Notes: generated by a model from the sequence alone, not told the origin. Shown: positions 8,089 to 17,700, numbered from the stretch's first letter. The stretch: DNA of 64,000 nt from Pseudomonas sp. QS1027 (GCF_002814235.1 NZ_PHSU01000019.1:167227-231226), one strand, 5' to 3'. A program made the numbers and translations.

Positions 8089-8523
8089 ATGTCCACGCTA
8101 AGCGAAGAGAGCCGCCGGATCGTAGCTTCTCTGGCGCACCGCGTCGGCCCTAACGCTGACATTGAAAAAGTCGCCCACGCGATTATTTCGACCTTGCAAG
8201 ATATGGGCGCTGCCCTCACTGGCATTATCGGCCAGCAAGGGGTTGCCGCGCTCTATCGCCGCAGTCTCCACCTGAGTACCTCCACTCATCCTCGGTTGGC
8301 CAGCACCTATGACAGTGTGCAGGGCTCCATGGATCTGACGGCCCTCTCATCCGTACTCGCCGAGCAAAGCGAAACCGATGCGCTGTTTTTCGGTGAAGTG
8401 TTGCTGACCACTTACTACGAGTTGCTGACCACACTGATCGGGCCTTCGCTCACCGCGCGTTTGCTGAGTAGCGTGTGGGAACCTTCTTTGAGTGACACCC
8501 CTTCGCAGGAAAATTCGCCATGA
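8089..8523 (+). CDS. Unknown protein encoded with a KaiC-like ATPase
   Basis: I do not recognise this 144-residue protein. It is soluble and mostly helical, with a repeated hydrophobic pattern (IEKVAHAIISTLQDMGAAL..., then FGEVLLTTYYELLTTLIGPSLTARLL) and no Cys, signal or membrane span. Its stop codon overlaps the start of the KaiC-like gene (ATGA), so the two are made together and probably in fixed ratio. Together with the histidine kinase that follows, this is a three-gene unit. A helical partner or adaptor of the KaiC ring, or a receiver-like scaffold, is possible but not shown. No strong ribosome site is visible before its ATG. Confidence 0.6.
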   Translation: MSTLSEESRRIVASLAHRVGPNADIEKVAHAIISTLQDMGAALTGIIGQQGVAALYRRSLHLSTSTHPRLASTYDSVQGSMDLTALSSVLAEQSETDALFFGEVLLTTYYELLTTLIGPSLTARLLSSVWEPSLSDTPSQENSP

Positions 8524-9980
8524 GCACCAAAGTGACTATCAACCGCCTGGCCACTGGTGTGCCAGGACTGGACGAGGTGCTGGGCGGGGGATTGCCGGAA
8601 TTTTCGTTCAACATGATCGCCGGCCCGCCAGGCTGTGGCAAAACCACCCTGGCTCACCAGATGATGTTTGCCCTGGCGACCCCCGAGCGCCCGGCGCTGT
8701 TCTTTACCGTGCTGGGCGAGCCGCCGCTGAAGATGCTGCGCTATCAGCAGCAATTCGACTTTTTCGACAGCGAAGCGATCAACCAGTCGATTCGTTACGT
8801 CAACCTGGCCGATGACACCCTGGCCGGCAATCTGGACGAAGTGCTGCGACGCATCGTCAGCGAGGTCGAGGCGCACTCGCCGGCGCTGGTGTTTGTCGAC
8901 TCGTTCCGCTCCGTGGTGCTGGCGAGCCAGACCCAGGACAACCCGAACAACAACCTGCCACAGTTCGTTCAGCAACTGGGCATGTTGATGACCACCTGGC
9001 AGGCGACGACCTTCCTGATCGGCGAGTACTTCACCGAAACCGATACCAACCCGATTTTCACCGTGGCCGACGGCCTGATCTGGCTGCGCCAGAGCGTCGA
9101 GCGCAACTCCATGGTGCGCAAGATGGAAATCATGAAGATGCGCGGCCAGCCTACGCTGCCAGGCCTGCACACCTTCCGCATTGCCAGCTCGGGGATCAAG
9201 GTGTTTGCGCCCGCGGCGCTCAACCCGGTGGAAGCGCCGCTGGAGTTCCCGATCAAGCGCTTGAAGATGGGCGTTCCGCAGCTCGACGACATGCTCGGTG
9301 GCGGCTTGCCTCGCGGCTATTCCTTGCTGGTCGCCGGGCCCTCGGGTTCGGGCAAGAGCATCCTGGCGGCTGCCTTCCTCGCCGAAGGCGTGCGCAATGG
9401 TGAAACCGGTGTGATCGCGGTGTTTGAGCAACGCCCCAATCACTCCCAGAACGCTACCCTTGCCGGACTGATCCAGAGCGGGCAGGTCGGCCTGGTGGAC
9501 AGTCGCGCTCCCGATCTGTCGATTGATGAAATTGTCCAGTTGCTGCTCAGCGAGATCAACCGGCTGAAAGCCAGCCGTGTGGTCATTGATTCGCTGTCGG
9601 GGTTCGAACTGGCACTGGCGCCGACCTTCCGCGAAGACTTTCGCGAGTCGCTGTCGCGCATGGTCACCGCACTGACCAGCGCGGGCGTCAGCGTGCTGAT
9701 GACCTCGGAGCTGGAAGACCGTTATACCGACCTGCGTTTCAGCCCCTACGGCACGGCGTTTCTCACCGACGCGATCATTGTCCAGCGCTATATCGAAGTG
9801 CAGAGCCGCTTGCTGCGTATCATGGCCGTGGTCAAGGTGCGGGCCAGTGCCCACTCCGATGAGTTGCGTCTGTATCGTATCGACGATAACGGTGTGCAGA
9901 TCGGCGAAATGTTGCCGGATCAGGAAGGTTTGCTGGGGGGACGGCCAACCCGGCAGTCTCCTCAAGTCAACAATGGGTGA
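8520..9980 (+). CDS. KaiC-like double-domain ATPase
   Basis: The 486-residue protein has two RecA/KaiC domains. Domain 1 has GVPGLDEVLGGG, Walker A GPPGCGKTTL and Walker B ALVFVDSF; domain 2 has GVPQLDDMLGGGLPRGY, Walker A GPSGSGKSIL and Walker B RVVIDSLSG. The R-loop-like segments (RKMEIMKMRG and MAVVKVRAS) are present, so both halves look functional. KaiC proteins are hexameric ATPases, some autophosphorylating; outside cyanobacteria they pair with histidine kinases in stress or adaptation pathways rather than with a complete clock. No KaiA or KaiB gene is nearby. It overlaps the upstream unknown gene and is followed 9 nt later by a histidine kinase gene. Confidence 0.88.
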   Translation: MSTKVTINRLATGVPGLDEVLGGGLPEFSFNMIAGPPGCGKTTLAHQMMFALATPERPALFFTVLGEPPLKMLRYQQQFDFFDSEAINQSIRYVNLADDTLAGNLDEVLRRIVSEVEAHSPALVFVDSFRSVVLASQTQDNPNNNLPQFVQQLGMLMTTWQATTFLIGEYFTETDTNPIFTVADGLIWLRQSVERNSMVRKMEIMKMRGQPTLPGLHTFRIASSGIKVFAPAALNPVEAPLEFPIKRLKMGVPQLDDMLGGGLPRGYSLLVAGPSGSGKSILAAAFLAEGVRNGETGVIAVFEQRPNHSQNATLAGLIQSGQVGLVDSRAPDLSIDEIVQLLLSEINRLKASRVVIDSLSGFELALAPTFREDFRESLSRMVTALTSAGVSVLMTSELEDRYTDLRFSPYGTAFLTDAIIVQRYIEVQSRLLRIMAVVKVRASAHSDELRLYRIDDNGVQIGEMLPDQEGLLGGRPTRQSPQVNNG

Positions 9981-9989
9981 GTCAAGGCC

Positions 9990-11039
9990 ATGAGCGAAGC
10001 CGATAGCAAGGAGGAGGGCGCGAAGGCGATTGCCGTTCGCGAACTGCTTCTGCTCGGCCAGAAAACCGTTGAGGCGCGCGCTGTCCTGGCGGCCCTGCAA
10101 AAAGAGTTGAGCGATGCCAGCAGCCGTCTGATCGACCTCCAGCAGGTCGAGCAACTGATCGAGGCCAACCAGCAATTGGTGCTGGCGATTCTCCTGGCGC
10201 AGTCCGATGCGCAAAAGCCCGATCTTGCGCAGGAAGAACAGCGGCTGTACCTGGCGTTGCGCGAAGCCAACGAGCAATTGGTGATCGCCGCCCTCAGCGC
10301 ACAACATCTGCAAGCCTCGGCCGAACACGCGCTGGAACAGCAACGCAATGTCCTCACCCTGGTGGCCCACGAGCTGCGCAATCCACTGACCCCCATCAGC
10401 ATGATTGCCGGCCGCCTGGTGCGGGTGCCCAGCGAGGAGCTGCCGCGCATGCAGCAACTGATCGAAGGGCAGGTGCGGCACATGTCTCGATTGGTGGAAG
10501 ACTTGCTCGACGTTTCACGGGCCAGCACCGGGAAGTTTCGCCTCGATTGCCGCGTGATCGATATGGCGCAGATCCTTCATGAGGCCATCGAGGTCTGCAG
10601 TCCGGTGATGGTCGCTCACCACCTGCACTTCAGCAGCGAACTGCCCGCGTACGGGGTGGCGGTGAATGGCGATCCGGTCCGGCTCACGCAGATTCTCGGC
10701 AACCTGCTGGGCAACGCGGCCAAATACACACCCGCTGGAGGGGCGGTCAGGCTTTTGGTCTCGACCTCGGCGGACGTAGTGGAGATCAGGGTCCGCGATA
10801 ACGGCATTGGCATTTCCGCCCAGGCGCTGCCCTTCATCTTTGAACCGTTTGTGCAGGATGTCCACGCGATCGGTTTCAACGGCGCGGGCCTGGGCATCGG
10901 CCTGACGGTGGTGCGTGAGCTGGTCGAAGCCCACGGCGGCACCGTGACGGGCAAGAGTGACGGTGATGGCAAAGGCAGCGAGTTTGTCGTGACCTTGCCA
11001 TTGGTGAAACCTTGCGACATGCAGGCACCGTGTTTCTAG
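9990..11039 (+). CDS. Soluble sensor histidine kinase coupled to the KaiC-like ATPase
   Basis: This 349-residue kinase has no membrane segment. Residues ~20-115 are a long Ala/Leu/Gln-rich coiled coil. The phosphoacceptor helix VAHELRNPLTPI follows (His near residue 122), then the ATP-binding domain with N box (ILGNLLGNAAKY), G1 (VRDNGIGIS), F (FIFEPFVQ) and G2 (GAGLGIGLTVVRELV). The architecture is that of a cytoplasmic kinase whose input comes from a partner protein, most simply the KaiC ring encoded just upstream, as SasA reads KaiC in cyanobacteria. No response regulator is encoded beside it, so its target is elsewhere. Confidence 0.85.
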   Translation: MSEADSKEEGAKAIAVRELLLLGQKTVEARAVLAALQKELSDASSRLIDLQQVEQLIEANQQLVLAILLAQSDAQKPDLAQEEQRLYLALREANEQLVIAALSAQHLQASAEHALEQQRNVLTLVAHELRNPLTPISMIAGRLVRVPSEELPRMQQLIEGQVRHMSRLVEDLLDVSRASTGKFRLDCRVIDMAQILHEAIEVCSPVMVAHHLHFSSELPAYGVAVNGDPVRLTQILGNLLGNAAKYTPAGGAVRLLVSTSADVVEIRVRDNGIGISAQALPFIFEPFVQDVHAIGFNGAGLGIGLTVVRELVEAHGGTVTGKSDGDGKGSEFVVTLPLVKPCDMQAPCF

Positions 11040-11069
11040 GAAGGCGAAGGGATTCACCGTGGCTTTGCA

Positions 11070-11357
11070 TCAGCCCGCCTGGGTATAACGCTCTATAGGT
11101 GGGTGCTCGCGGTGTTCTGCCTGCCAAAGATCGTAGTCTGCTTGAATGCTCAGCCAAAGACGTGCAGTGCTGATCCCTGCGCGCTCCAGCCTTACAGCAA
11201 GGTCCGGGCTGATGGGGGCATGGCCATGCAGGATTCTCGAAAGCGTCTCTCGAGCAAAGCCCAGATGGCGAGCAAATTCGGTGATGGTGGTCCCCAGACC
11301 GGGTATCACATCATCGAGAAGGATTCCGCCAGGATGAGGTGGGTTGAACATGCCCAT
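11070..11357 (-). CDS. higA: HigA-type XRE antitoxin
   Basis: The 95-residue protein has the HigA signature: FNPPHPGGILLDDVIPGLG, then a helix-turn-helix (TITEFARHLGFARETLSRILHGHAPIS) and the C-terminal helix ISTARLWLSIQADYDLWQAE. HigA binds the HigB toxin and represses its own operon. The start is fixed by GGAGG 6 nt before ATG 11357. It lies directly downstream of the higB gene on the minus strand, the normal higBA order. Because higB is frameshifted, the repressor may remain only as an autoregulated DNA-binding protein. Confidence 0.85.
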   Translation of the reverse strand: MGMFNPPHPGGILLDDVIPGLGTTITEFARHLGFARETLSRILHGHAPISPDLAVRLERAGISTARLWLSIQADYDLWQAEHREHPPIERYTQAG

Positions 11358-11371
11358 GGAAGAACCTCCGT

Positions 11372-11649
11372 TCAGTGGTAGTCCAAGTAGTTGACCAATT
11401 CGACGTCCGCTCCTACGAAACGGAAGATTACACGCCAGTTGGCGGTCACGGTGATTGACCAGAATCCTGACATTTCACCTTTTAGAGCGTGCAGCCTCCA
11501 ACCGGGAAGGTTGACATCATCTGGCGTCTCTGCGCGGTTCAACGCGAGCAATACGCCAGATAATCGCTTCGCCTGGTCCGCTCTGATGCCGCTGGTTGAG
11601 CCACTTTCAAAAAAATCCGAAGGCCTTTATGCCTCCAGCTGACGATCAT
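11372..11649 (-). pseudogene. higB: HigB/RelE-type toxin gene with a -1 frameshift in a T7 run
   Basis: From ATG 11649 the frame gives IVSWRHKGLRIF, then a run of seven T (minus strand; seven A at 11609-11615) and a wrong frame that soon stops. Adding one T restores a complete HigB: FESGSTSGIRADQAKRLSGVL, then DVNLPGWRLHALKGEMSGFWSITVTANWRVIFRF and ending VNYLDYH-stop at 11372. HigB is an mRNA interferase of the RelE family. The break at a homopolymer could be a real mutation, phase variation by slippage, or a sequencing error. Everything else in the gene is intact. Confidence 0.75.
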
Positions 11650-11657
11650 GGTTTGAT

Positions 11658-11676
11658 TGTGATGTGATACATCACA
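11658..11676. promoter_or_regulatory. Probable HigA operator upstream of higBA
   Basis: TGTGATGT and ACATCACA form a perfect 8-bp inverted repeat with a 3-nt spacer, ending 8 bp before the higB start codon. HigA-type repressors bind such dyads over their own promoter. The position supports autoregulation of the higBA pair. Confidence 0.5.
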
Positions 11677-12016
11677 CTCTGCAATGGCCGTGTGTCTGCT
11701 CCTTTTGCGAAGACCATATGAGTTCCTTGAGAGGGGACTACCGAGAAATCAATTCAAGCGAACTCATGATCCAGTCGAGCAGGCAGCGTTTCTATCGGAT
11801 GCGGCTTTGATCCGAGTAGAAATTTCTCTTTTTGAGGTTGGTTAACGGCAGATCGTATGGCTAACGGAGGGGAATGTCGGGTTAGCAGAGGCGAGGGATG
11901 CAAGCGATCATCTGGACGTCAGCGCGTAGCTCATCCAACGAACGACTATCAAGGAGCCGGCCAAGCGCTAACATCCAGCCCTACTTGGCAATTGGCCTGG
12001 CATCCATTCATCCAAC
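11677..12016. other. Intergenic stretch, no gene found
   Basis: About 340 bp between the higBA operator and the end of the ClpP-fold gene contain only short frames without ribosome sites. I saw no tRNA, strong terminator or repeat. The promoter of higBA probably extends into its left part. Confidence 0.4.
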
Positions 12017-12574
12017 TCAGCTGCCCCCGACTTTCCAATGTTTGACATCCTCGGCAAAAATCATCTGCTTCATTTCGTGGGCGATGCCGTAGGCCAGTGA
12101 TTCATGGGCGGCAATCACTTTTTCCTCGGCCGACAGGCATTTGAATATATCCAGTTGGGTCGCCGCATCGGCGGTTTCGATCTGGTAGATCTTCACGTAG
12201 CGCGCCAGGTCGTTGTCCAGGCTCGACAGGTATTCCCGCAGCCGTTGGTGGTCCACCGAGCTCTGGTTGAAATACCAGTTCATCGGATGGATCAGGAACC
12301 GCGAATGGGGCGCGGTGATACGTCGGCCGGCCGCCAGGTACATGATGATGCCCATGGATTCGATGTTGCCGGCATTGATCGCGCACAGCGGCACCGGCAG
12401 CGACTTGAGAAAGGTGTACAGGGAGAAACCGAAGTTGGTGCTGCCGCCGGTGGTGGACAGGTTCAGCAACAGTGAACTGGCGCCTTGTTCAATGGCCTCC
12501 AGGCAACAGTCGCGAAAACGTTCAGTGGTGCTCTGATCAATCTGGCAATGAAAGTGGACGATGTGCTCGGTCAT
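12017..12574 (-). CDS. ClpP/SppA-fold serine protease-like protein
   Basis: The 185-residue protein starts at ATG 12574 behind GGGAGG. It has the ClpP/crotonase fold: a strand-helix start (VHFHCQIDQSTTERF), LLLNLSTTGGSTNFGFSLYTFL (oxyanion strand), the nucleophile region NIESMGIIMYLAAGRRI equivalent to ClpP (A)SMGA, and the histidine in HSRFLIHPMNW. A matching aspartate is not obvious. It lacks a signal peptide and the full ClpP N-terminal loop, so it is not the housekeeping ClpP. Free-standing proteins of this type are small ATP-independent proteases or ClpP paralogues of unknown target. No Clp ATPase gene is beside it; its neighbours are higBA and a stress peptide gene. Confidence 0.65.
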   Translation of the reverse strand: MTEHIVHFHCQIDQSTTERFRDCCLEAIEQGASSLLLNLSTTGGSTNFGFSLYTFLKSLPVPLCAINAGNIESMGIIMYLAAGRRITAPHSRFLIHPMNWYFNQSSVDHQRLREYLSSLDNDLARYVKIYQIETADAATQLDIFKCLSAEEKVIAAHESLAYGIAHEMKQMIFAEDVKHWKVGGS

Positions 12575-12728
12575 TGCGGGCCTCCCAGGCTGAACGATTC
12601 TGGCATGAACACGGGCTCTATTGAATGGAGTGCAAAAACCGGGCAAAGGTTTCTTCGGCGCTGCGCTCCCCAACAGTTTTCTCTGTTCAAACGTCGCTAC
12701 GGCGGAACTTCCCTTCATGCCTTATCAA

Positions 12729-12769
12729 TAAAAAGGCCGCTTTCCACCGAAGAGAGGGGAAAGCGGCCT
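12729..12769 (-). terminator. Rho-independent terminator after the KGG peptide gene
   Basis: A 12-bp perfect stem (AGGCCGCTTTCC at 12734-12745 with its complement at 12758-12769) is followed on the minus strand by TTTTTATT. It lies 31 bp after the stop codon of the KGG peptide gene and closes that unit. Confidence 0.85.
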
Positions 12770-12799
12770 GACCGCATGACTTCACGGTTGGATCAATGA

Positions 12800-12988
12800 T
12801 CAGCTACGGCCACCGCCGCCATGCTGACCACCTTTCTTGTTGGCGTCAGGCTTGCCCATGTCCGACGCTTTCTGCCGGTCGTTGGCAACGTTGCCACCCG
12901 CTCCCTGGCCGCCTTTCTTGCCGGCCTCAGACGCTTTTTCACGATCGTTTGAATGATTCCCAGGATTTGAATTTCCGGTATTAGCCAT
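12800..12988 (-). CDS. KGG-repeat general stress peptide (Con-10/GsiB-like)
   Basis: This 62-residue, very hydrophilic peptide is rich in Gly, Asn, Asp and Lys and has two copies of the stress-repeat pattern (NDREKASEAGKKGGQG and NDRQKASDMGK.D...KKGGQ). That matches the KGG/Con-10 family of small disordered proteins made under desiccation, starvation or stationary phase, where they are thought to protect by hydration. It is a single gene with its own terminator. The composition leaves no room for an enzyme fold. Confidence in the family is good; the precise role is inferred. Confidence 0.85.
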   Translation of the reverse strand: MANTGNSNPGNHSNDREKASEAGKKGGQGAGGNVANDRQKASDMGKPDANKKGGQHGGGGRS

Positions 12989-13553
12989 GGTTCAGTACCT
13001 CTTGGTTAATTGAATGTTACCTGCAATAACAGCAAGCACTTATTGGGATTGCCGGCCTGGGTGAAAAGTTGAATATAATTTTCTGGAAGTGCGACGAACG
13101 GTAGTTTGATATTGATTTGATATTGGCGCGGATCGGTTGTTTGGGTGGCTTATTAGTCAACGAAATAAACACGGTAAGTTTATAGCGAATATTTTATAGG
13201 CTCGTTTGAGAGTGAAAGTGTTTGAAGCGTCTAACTTTCCTTCCTTTTCTGTTTATAAAATTGATCTGATTCGACTTGTGTCGTACCTGGGCGACGGGCC
13301 TCCAGGCGCAGGTGTTTATGTCGACTTGGCGGGCGCCGATCACTGACCAGGTTGGGCACGGCTGGCCCGGGTCTGATTCGGGGGATGGATTAATTATTTC
13401 GGCCATCATCTTTACGATCACAATGATGATGGATATCATCAATGCGGCAGGTGCATGAGCGTTTGCCGCAATCCGCGGCAGCGCGTCCAGCGCTTGGGAG
13501 TGGGGTGCGTGGGTGCCCCTCGATGTCTGTGTCTGCAAGCTGAGGGTGTGCCA
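12989..13553. promoter_or_regulatory. Long divergent upstream region of the KGG and RND pump genes
   Basis: About 565 bp, AT-rich in its left half, without a supportable gene. It holds a tandem 11-bp repeat (TTTGATATTGA/TTTGATATTGG, 13105-13126) and an inverted repeat TGATGAT-4-ATCATCA at 13424-13441, about 110 bp before the pump start. Promoters for the KGG peptide (minus) and the RND operon (plus) must lie here. The inverted repeat is a candidate operator for the pump, with no further support. Confidence 0.4.
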
Positions 13554-14783
13554 GTGGAATCTGAACGGATGGAGGAACAGTCGCCGTCGGCGCGGCTTTT
13601 CCATAAGCGCAAGGTAGTCGGGGTCGCGGGGGGAGGGCTGTTGTCGGTGGCGCTCTGCGCCGGGCTGTTCATGGTCTGGGGCGGTAGCCACACGGCTTCG
13701 GCGGGTGCCGCTCCGGCGCTTCCCGAGGTGCTGGTCAGCCAGCCCCTGGTGCAACCGCTGGAGACCCGGCTCGGTTTCCTCGGCCAGTTTTCCGCGGTCG
13801 ACCGGGTTGAGTTGAGGGCCCAGGTCGGCGGCACGCTCACCGGCATCCACTTCAAGGATGGTGAACTCGTACAGAAAGGCGCGCTGCTGTTCAGTGTCGA
13901 CCGGGTGCCTTACGAGATCCGCCTGGCCCAGGCCAAATCGCAAGTGCAGCGTTCATCCGCGCGCCTGACCTACGCCAAAAATGAACTCCAGCGTGCTGAC
14001 GAGCTGGTGCGCAACAACGCAGGTTCGGTGCAGAGCCTGGAACAGCGCAAATCCGAATGGCAGGAGGCCGAGGCTGCGGTGGCCGAGGCGAATGCGCAGG
14101 TTCGCGACGCCCAGTTCGACCTCGATCATTGCCAGATTGTCGCGCCGTTTTCGGGCCGGATCAGCAACCACCTGGTCTCGGTCGGCAACCTGATCGCCGG
14201 CAGCCGTGCCGCGGGCAGCCCGACCACGTTGCTGGCGACCCTGGTGTCGGTGGACCCGATCTACCTCGATTTCGATATGAGCGAGTCGGACTACCAGCAA
14301 TACAAACGCTACAAGGCCAACGGCCAGGGCGTCTCGGCGGACAACGTGCAGATCGCCGCCGACGGGGGGCGTGATTACACGACGCCGGGCACCCTGGACT
14401 TTATCGACAACGCCTTGAACCGTTCCAGCGGCACCATTCATGCCCGCGCCATCGTCAGGAACGGTGACCGTGGGTTGACCCCGGGGGAGTTTGCCCGGGT
14501 CCGGGTGGTCACCTCCGCCAGCGCGCCGACGTTGTTACTGCCTGATGCGGTGGTGCTGCCCGATCAATCCCGTTTCAACGTGCTGACCGTCGACAAGGAT
14601 GGCCGGGTCGCGCCCAAGGAGGTCAGTGTCGGCGATATGCGCCATGGCCTGCGGGTCATCAAGTCGGGGTTGTCCGCGCAGGATCGGGTCATCGTCGGCG
14701 GGCTGCCGTTTGCCGCGCCGGGTGCCCTGGTCAATGCCAAGGACACGACCCTCAAAGCTGACAACGATCCCGCGAAGGAATAG
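13554..14783 (+). CDS. RND efflux periplasmic adaptor (membrane fusion protein)
   Basis: The 409-residue protein has an N-terminal membrane anchor (KVVGVAGGGLLSVALCAGLFMVW) rather than a lipobox. It then shows the adaptor order: first lipoyl half (VELRAQVGGTLTGIHFKDGELVQKG), a coiled-coil hairpin about residues 100-175, second lipoyl half (IVAPFSGRISNHLVSVGNLIAG) and beta-barrel/membrane-proximal domains. Start: GTG 13554 has GAGGG 7 nt upstream; ATG 13569 is an alternative. It is the first gene of a three-gene tripartite pump unit followed by the inner-membrane pump (9-nt gap). Such adaptors of the MexE/PseB type connect pump and outer-membrane channel. Confidence 0.85.
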   Translation: MESERMEEQSPSARLFHKRKVVGVAGGGLLSVALCAGLFMVWGGSHTASAGAAPALPEVLVSQPLVQPLETRLGFLGQFSAVDRVELRAQVGGTLTGIHFKDGELVQKGALLFSVDRVPYEIRLAQAKSQVQRSSARLTYAKNELQRADELVRNNAGSVQSLEQRKSEWQEAEAAVAEANAQVRDAQFDLDHCQIVAPFSGRISNHLVSVGNLIAGSRAAGSPTTLLATLVSVDPIYLDFDMSESDYQQYKRYKANGQGVSADNVQIAADGGRDYTTPGTLDFIDNALNRSSGTIHARAIVRNGDRGLTPGEFARVRVVTSASAPTLLLPDAVVLPDQSRFNVLTVDKDGRVAPKEVSVGDMRHGLRVIKSGLSAQDRVIVGGLPFAAPGALVNAKDTTLKADNDPAKE

Positions 14784-14792
14784 GCCCATATC

Positions 14793-17700
14793 ATGCGTAT
14801 CGCCCATTTCTTTATCGATCGCCCGCGTTTTGCCGTGGTGGTCAGCTGTTTCCTGACCCTGATCGGCGTCGGCGCGCTGTTTGTCCTGCCGGTGGCGCAG
14901 TACCCGGAAATCGTCCCGCCGACGGTACAGGTCATCACCTCCTACCCCGGGGCCTCGGCCGAAACCATTGCGCATACCGTGGCGACACCGTTGGAGCAGC
15001 AGATCAACGGCGTCGAGAACATGCTCTACATGAACAGTCAGTCCACCGGTGACGGCAAGCTGACCATCACCGTGACCTTCCGCATCGGCACGGACCTGAA
15101 CATCGCCCAGAACCTGACCCAGAACCGGGTGCAGAACGCCTTGCCGAGGCTGCCCGAGGACGTCCAGCGCCTGGGCGTGCAGGTGCGCAAGGCCACGCCG
15201 AGCATCCTGCTGGCGGTGCACCTCTATTCCGACGACAGCAGCAAGGACACGCTGTACCTGTCCAACTATGCGACGCTGCATATCAAGGATGTGCTGGCCC
15301 GGGTGTCGGGCGTCGGCGATGTGCAGTTCCAGGGCGGTCGCGAATACGCCATGCGCATCTGGCTCGACCCGGACAAGGTCTCGGCCCACAACCTCAGTGC
15401 CAGCGAGGTATTGGCGGCACTGCGTGCGCAGAACCTGCAAGTCTCCGCCGGGGTGCTCAATCAGCCACCGACCAAAAGCAGCCAGGCCTACCAGATCAAT
15501 ATCGAGGCGCTGGGACGGCTGTCCACCCCGGATGAGTTTGCCCAGATCATTCTCAAGACCGATGCCGCGGGCCGGATTACCCGGATTGCCGATGTCGGTC
15601 GGGTCGAGGTCGGGGCGGTGGATTATGGCTCTACGGCCTTTATGGACCGCAGCGATGCCTCCGCCTTGCTGATCTACGCGCAGCCTGGCGCCAATTCGCT
15701 GGATGTCGACCATGACGTGCTGGCCAAGATGGAAGACTTGCAGAAGGATTTCCCCGCCGGGGTGGCCTACAAGATCATCTATGACCCGACGATCTTTATC
15801 GGCAAGTCGGTGCATGAGGTGATCACCACCATTTTCGAGGCGATCCTGCTGGTGGTGCTGGTGGTCTTCCTGTTCCTGCAGAACTGGCGGGCGACGATCA
15901 TTCCGGTGGTGGCGATCCCCATCTCGCTGTTCGGCTCGTTTACCGTGCTCTACCTGACCGGGATCTCCCTGAACAACCTGTCGCTGTTCGGCCTGGTGCT
16001 GGCGGTGGGGATCGTGGTCGACGACGCGATTGTGGTGGTGGAGAACATCGAGCGCAATATCCACGGCGGCATGTCGCCCCGTGAGGCGGCGCACCACACC
16101 ATGGATGAAGTGGGCGGCGCGCTGCTGTCGATTGCCCTGACCCTCTGTGCGGTGTTTGTCCCCGCGGCATTCCTGAGCGGTATCTCCGGGCTGTTCTTCA
16201 AACAGTTCGCGGTGACGATTGCGGCCTCGACCATTATCTCCTGCATCGTCTCGCTGACCTTGAGCCCGGCGCTGTGTGCCGTGCTGTTCAAACCCGCCAG
16301 CGCCCACGGGCCGGAACATCTGTCCTGGGCCGGGCGTCTCCTCGACGCCAGCTTTGGCCGTTTCAACCGGGCCTTTGACAAGCTCTCGTTCGGATATGGC
16401 AACCTGACCCGGCGCCTGGCGCGGGTGCTGGGCCTGGTGCTGGCGGTCTATGTCGGCCTGATCGGCCTGACCGGCTTCGAGTTCCATAGCACGCCCACCG
16501 GCTTTATTCCCGAGCAGGACCAGGGTTATCTCATCACCATCGTGCAACTGCCGCCCGGTGCCTCCCTGGAGCGCACCGAGGCCGTGGTGCGCCAGGTGAT
16601 CGATATCGCCCTGGCCACGCCGGGCATCGAACACGCCGCGCCCTTTGTCGGGCTGGATGCGACCACCTCCACCGTGGCCTCCAACGCCGGCACCGTATTC
16701 ACCGGGCTGCCGTCGTTGTACAGCCACGATATGCCGGGGCTCACCGCGCAATCGGTGCTGGCGGATCTGCGTCGGCGTCTCTCGGTGATCAAGGATGCCT
16801 ATGTCCTGACCATTCCACCGCCTCCGGTGCAGGGCCTGGGCAGCTCCGGCGGCTTCAAGCTGATGCTCGAGGACCGTGCGGGACTCGGTTCCAAGGCCCT
16901 GGCCGAGGCGGCCAACAAGCTGGTGGCGGCGGCCCGGCAGGACCCGACCTTTGTCGGCATGTTCACGTTGTTCAACGCCGGCTCGCCGTCGATCTTCACC
17001 AATATCGACCGGGTCAAGGCCGAGAAGGTCGGCCTCAAGCCCACCGACGTGTTCTCCACCTTGCAGGTCTACCTGGGGTCGCAGTACATCAACGACTTCA
17101 ACTACCTGGGTCGGACCTACCAGGTGGTCGCCCAGGCCGATGCGAATTTCAGGGCCACGCCGGAAGACATCACCCGCCTGAAGGTGCGCAACGATGCTGG
17201 CGAGATGGTGCCGATCGGCAGCGTGGCGAGCATCGAGCACAACACCATTGCCTACCGGGTGCCGCGCTTCAACCTCTATCCGGCGGCGGAAGTGCAGGGC
17301 GCGGCGGCACCGGGTGTGGCCACCGGCGATGCCCTGCGCAAGATGGAAGAGCTGGCGCAGAAGACCCTGCCGCAAGGCATCGGCTTCGAGTGGACCGAGC
17401 TGGCCTACCAGCAACAGCAGCACGGCACGCCGACCCTGTTGGTGTTCGCGGCGGCGGCGCTGTTCTGCTTCCTGGTGCTGGTGGCGCAATACGAAAGCTG
17501 GCGCTTGCCGCTGGCGATCATCCTGATCGTGCCGATGTGCATCCTGGCGGCCATCAGCGGGCTGATCGGGCGTGGCATGCCGATCGATATCCTGGCCCAG
17601 ATCGGCTTTATCGTGCTGATCGGCCTGGCGGCGAAGAACGCGATCCTGATCGTCGAGTTCGCCAAGCAGAAACAGGACGAGGGCGGCACGGCGGTGGAGG

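Noticed and set aside
8415..10481. Open frame of 688 codons antisense to the KaiC-like and kinase genes
   Set aside because: Same shadow pattern; the plus-strand genes have intact motifs throughout.
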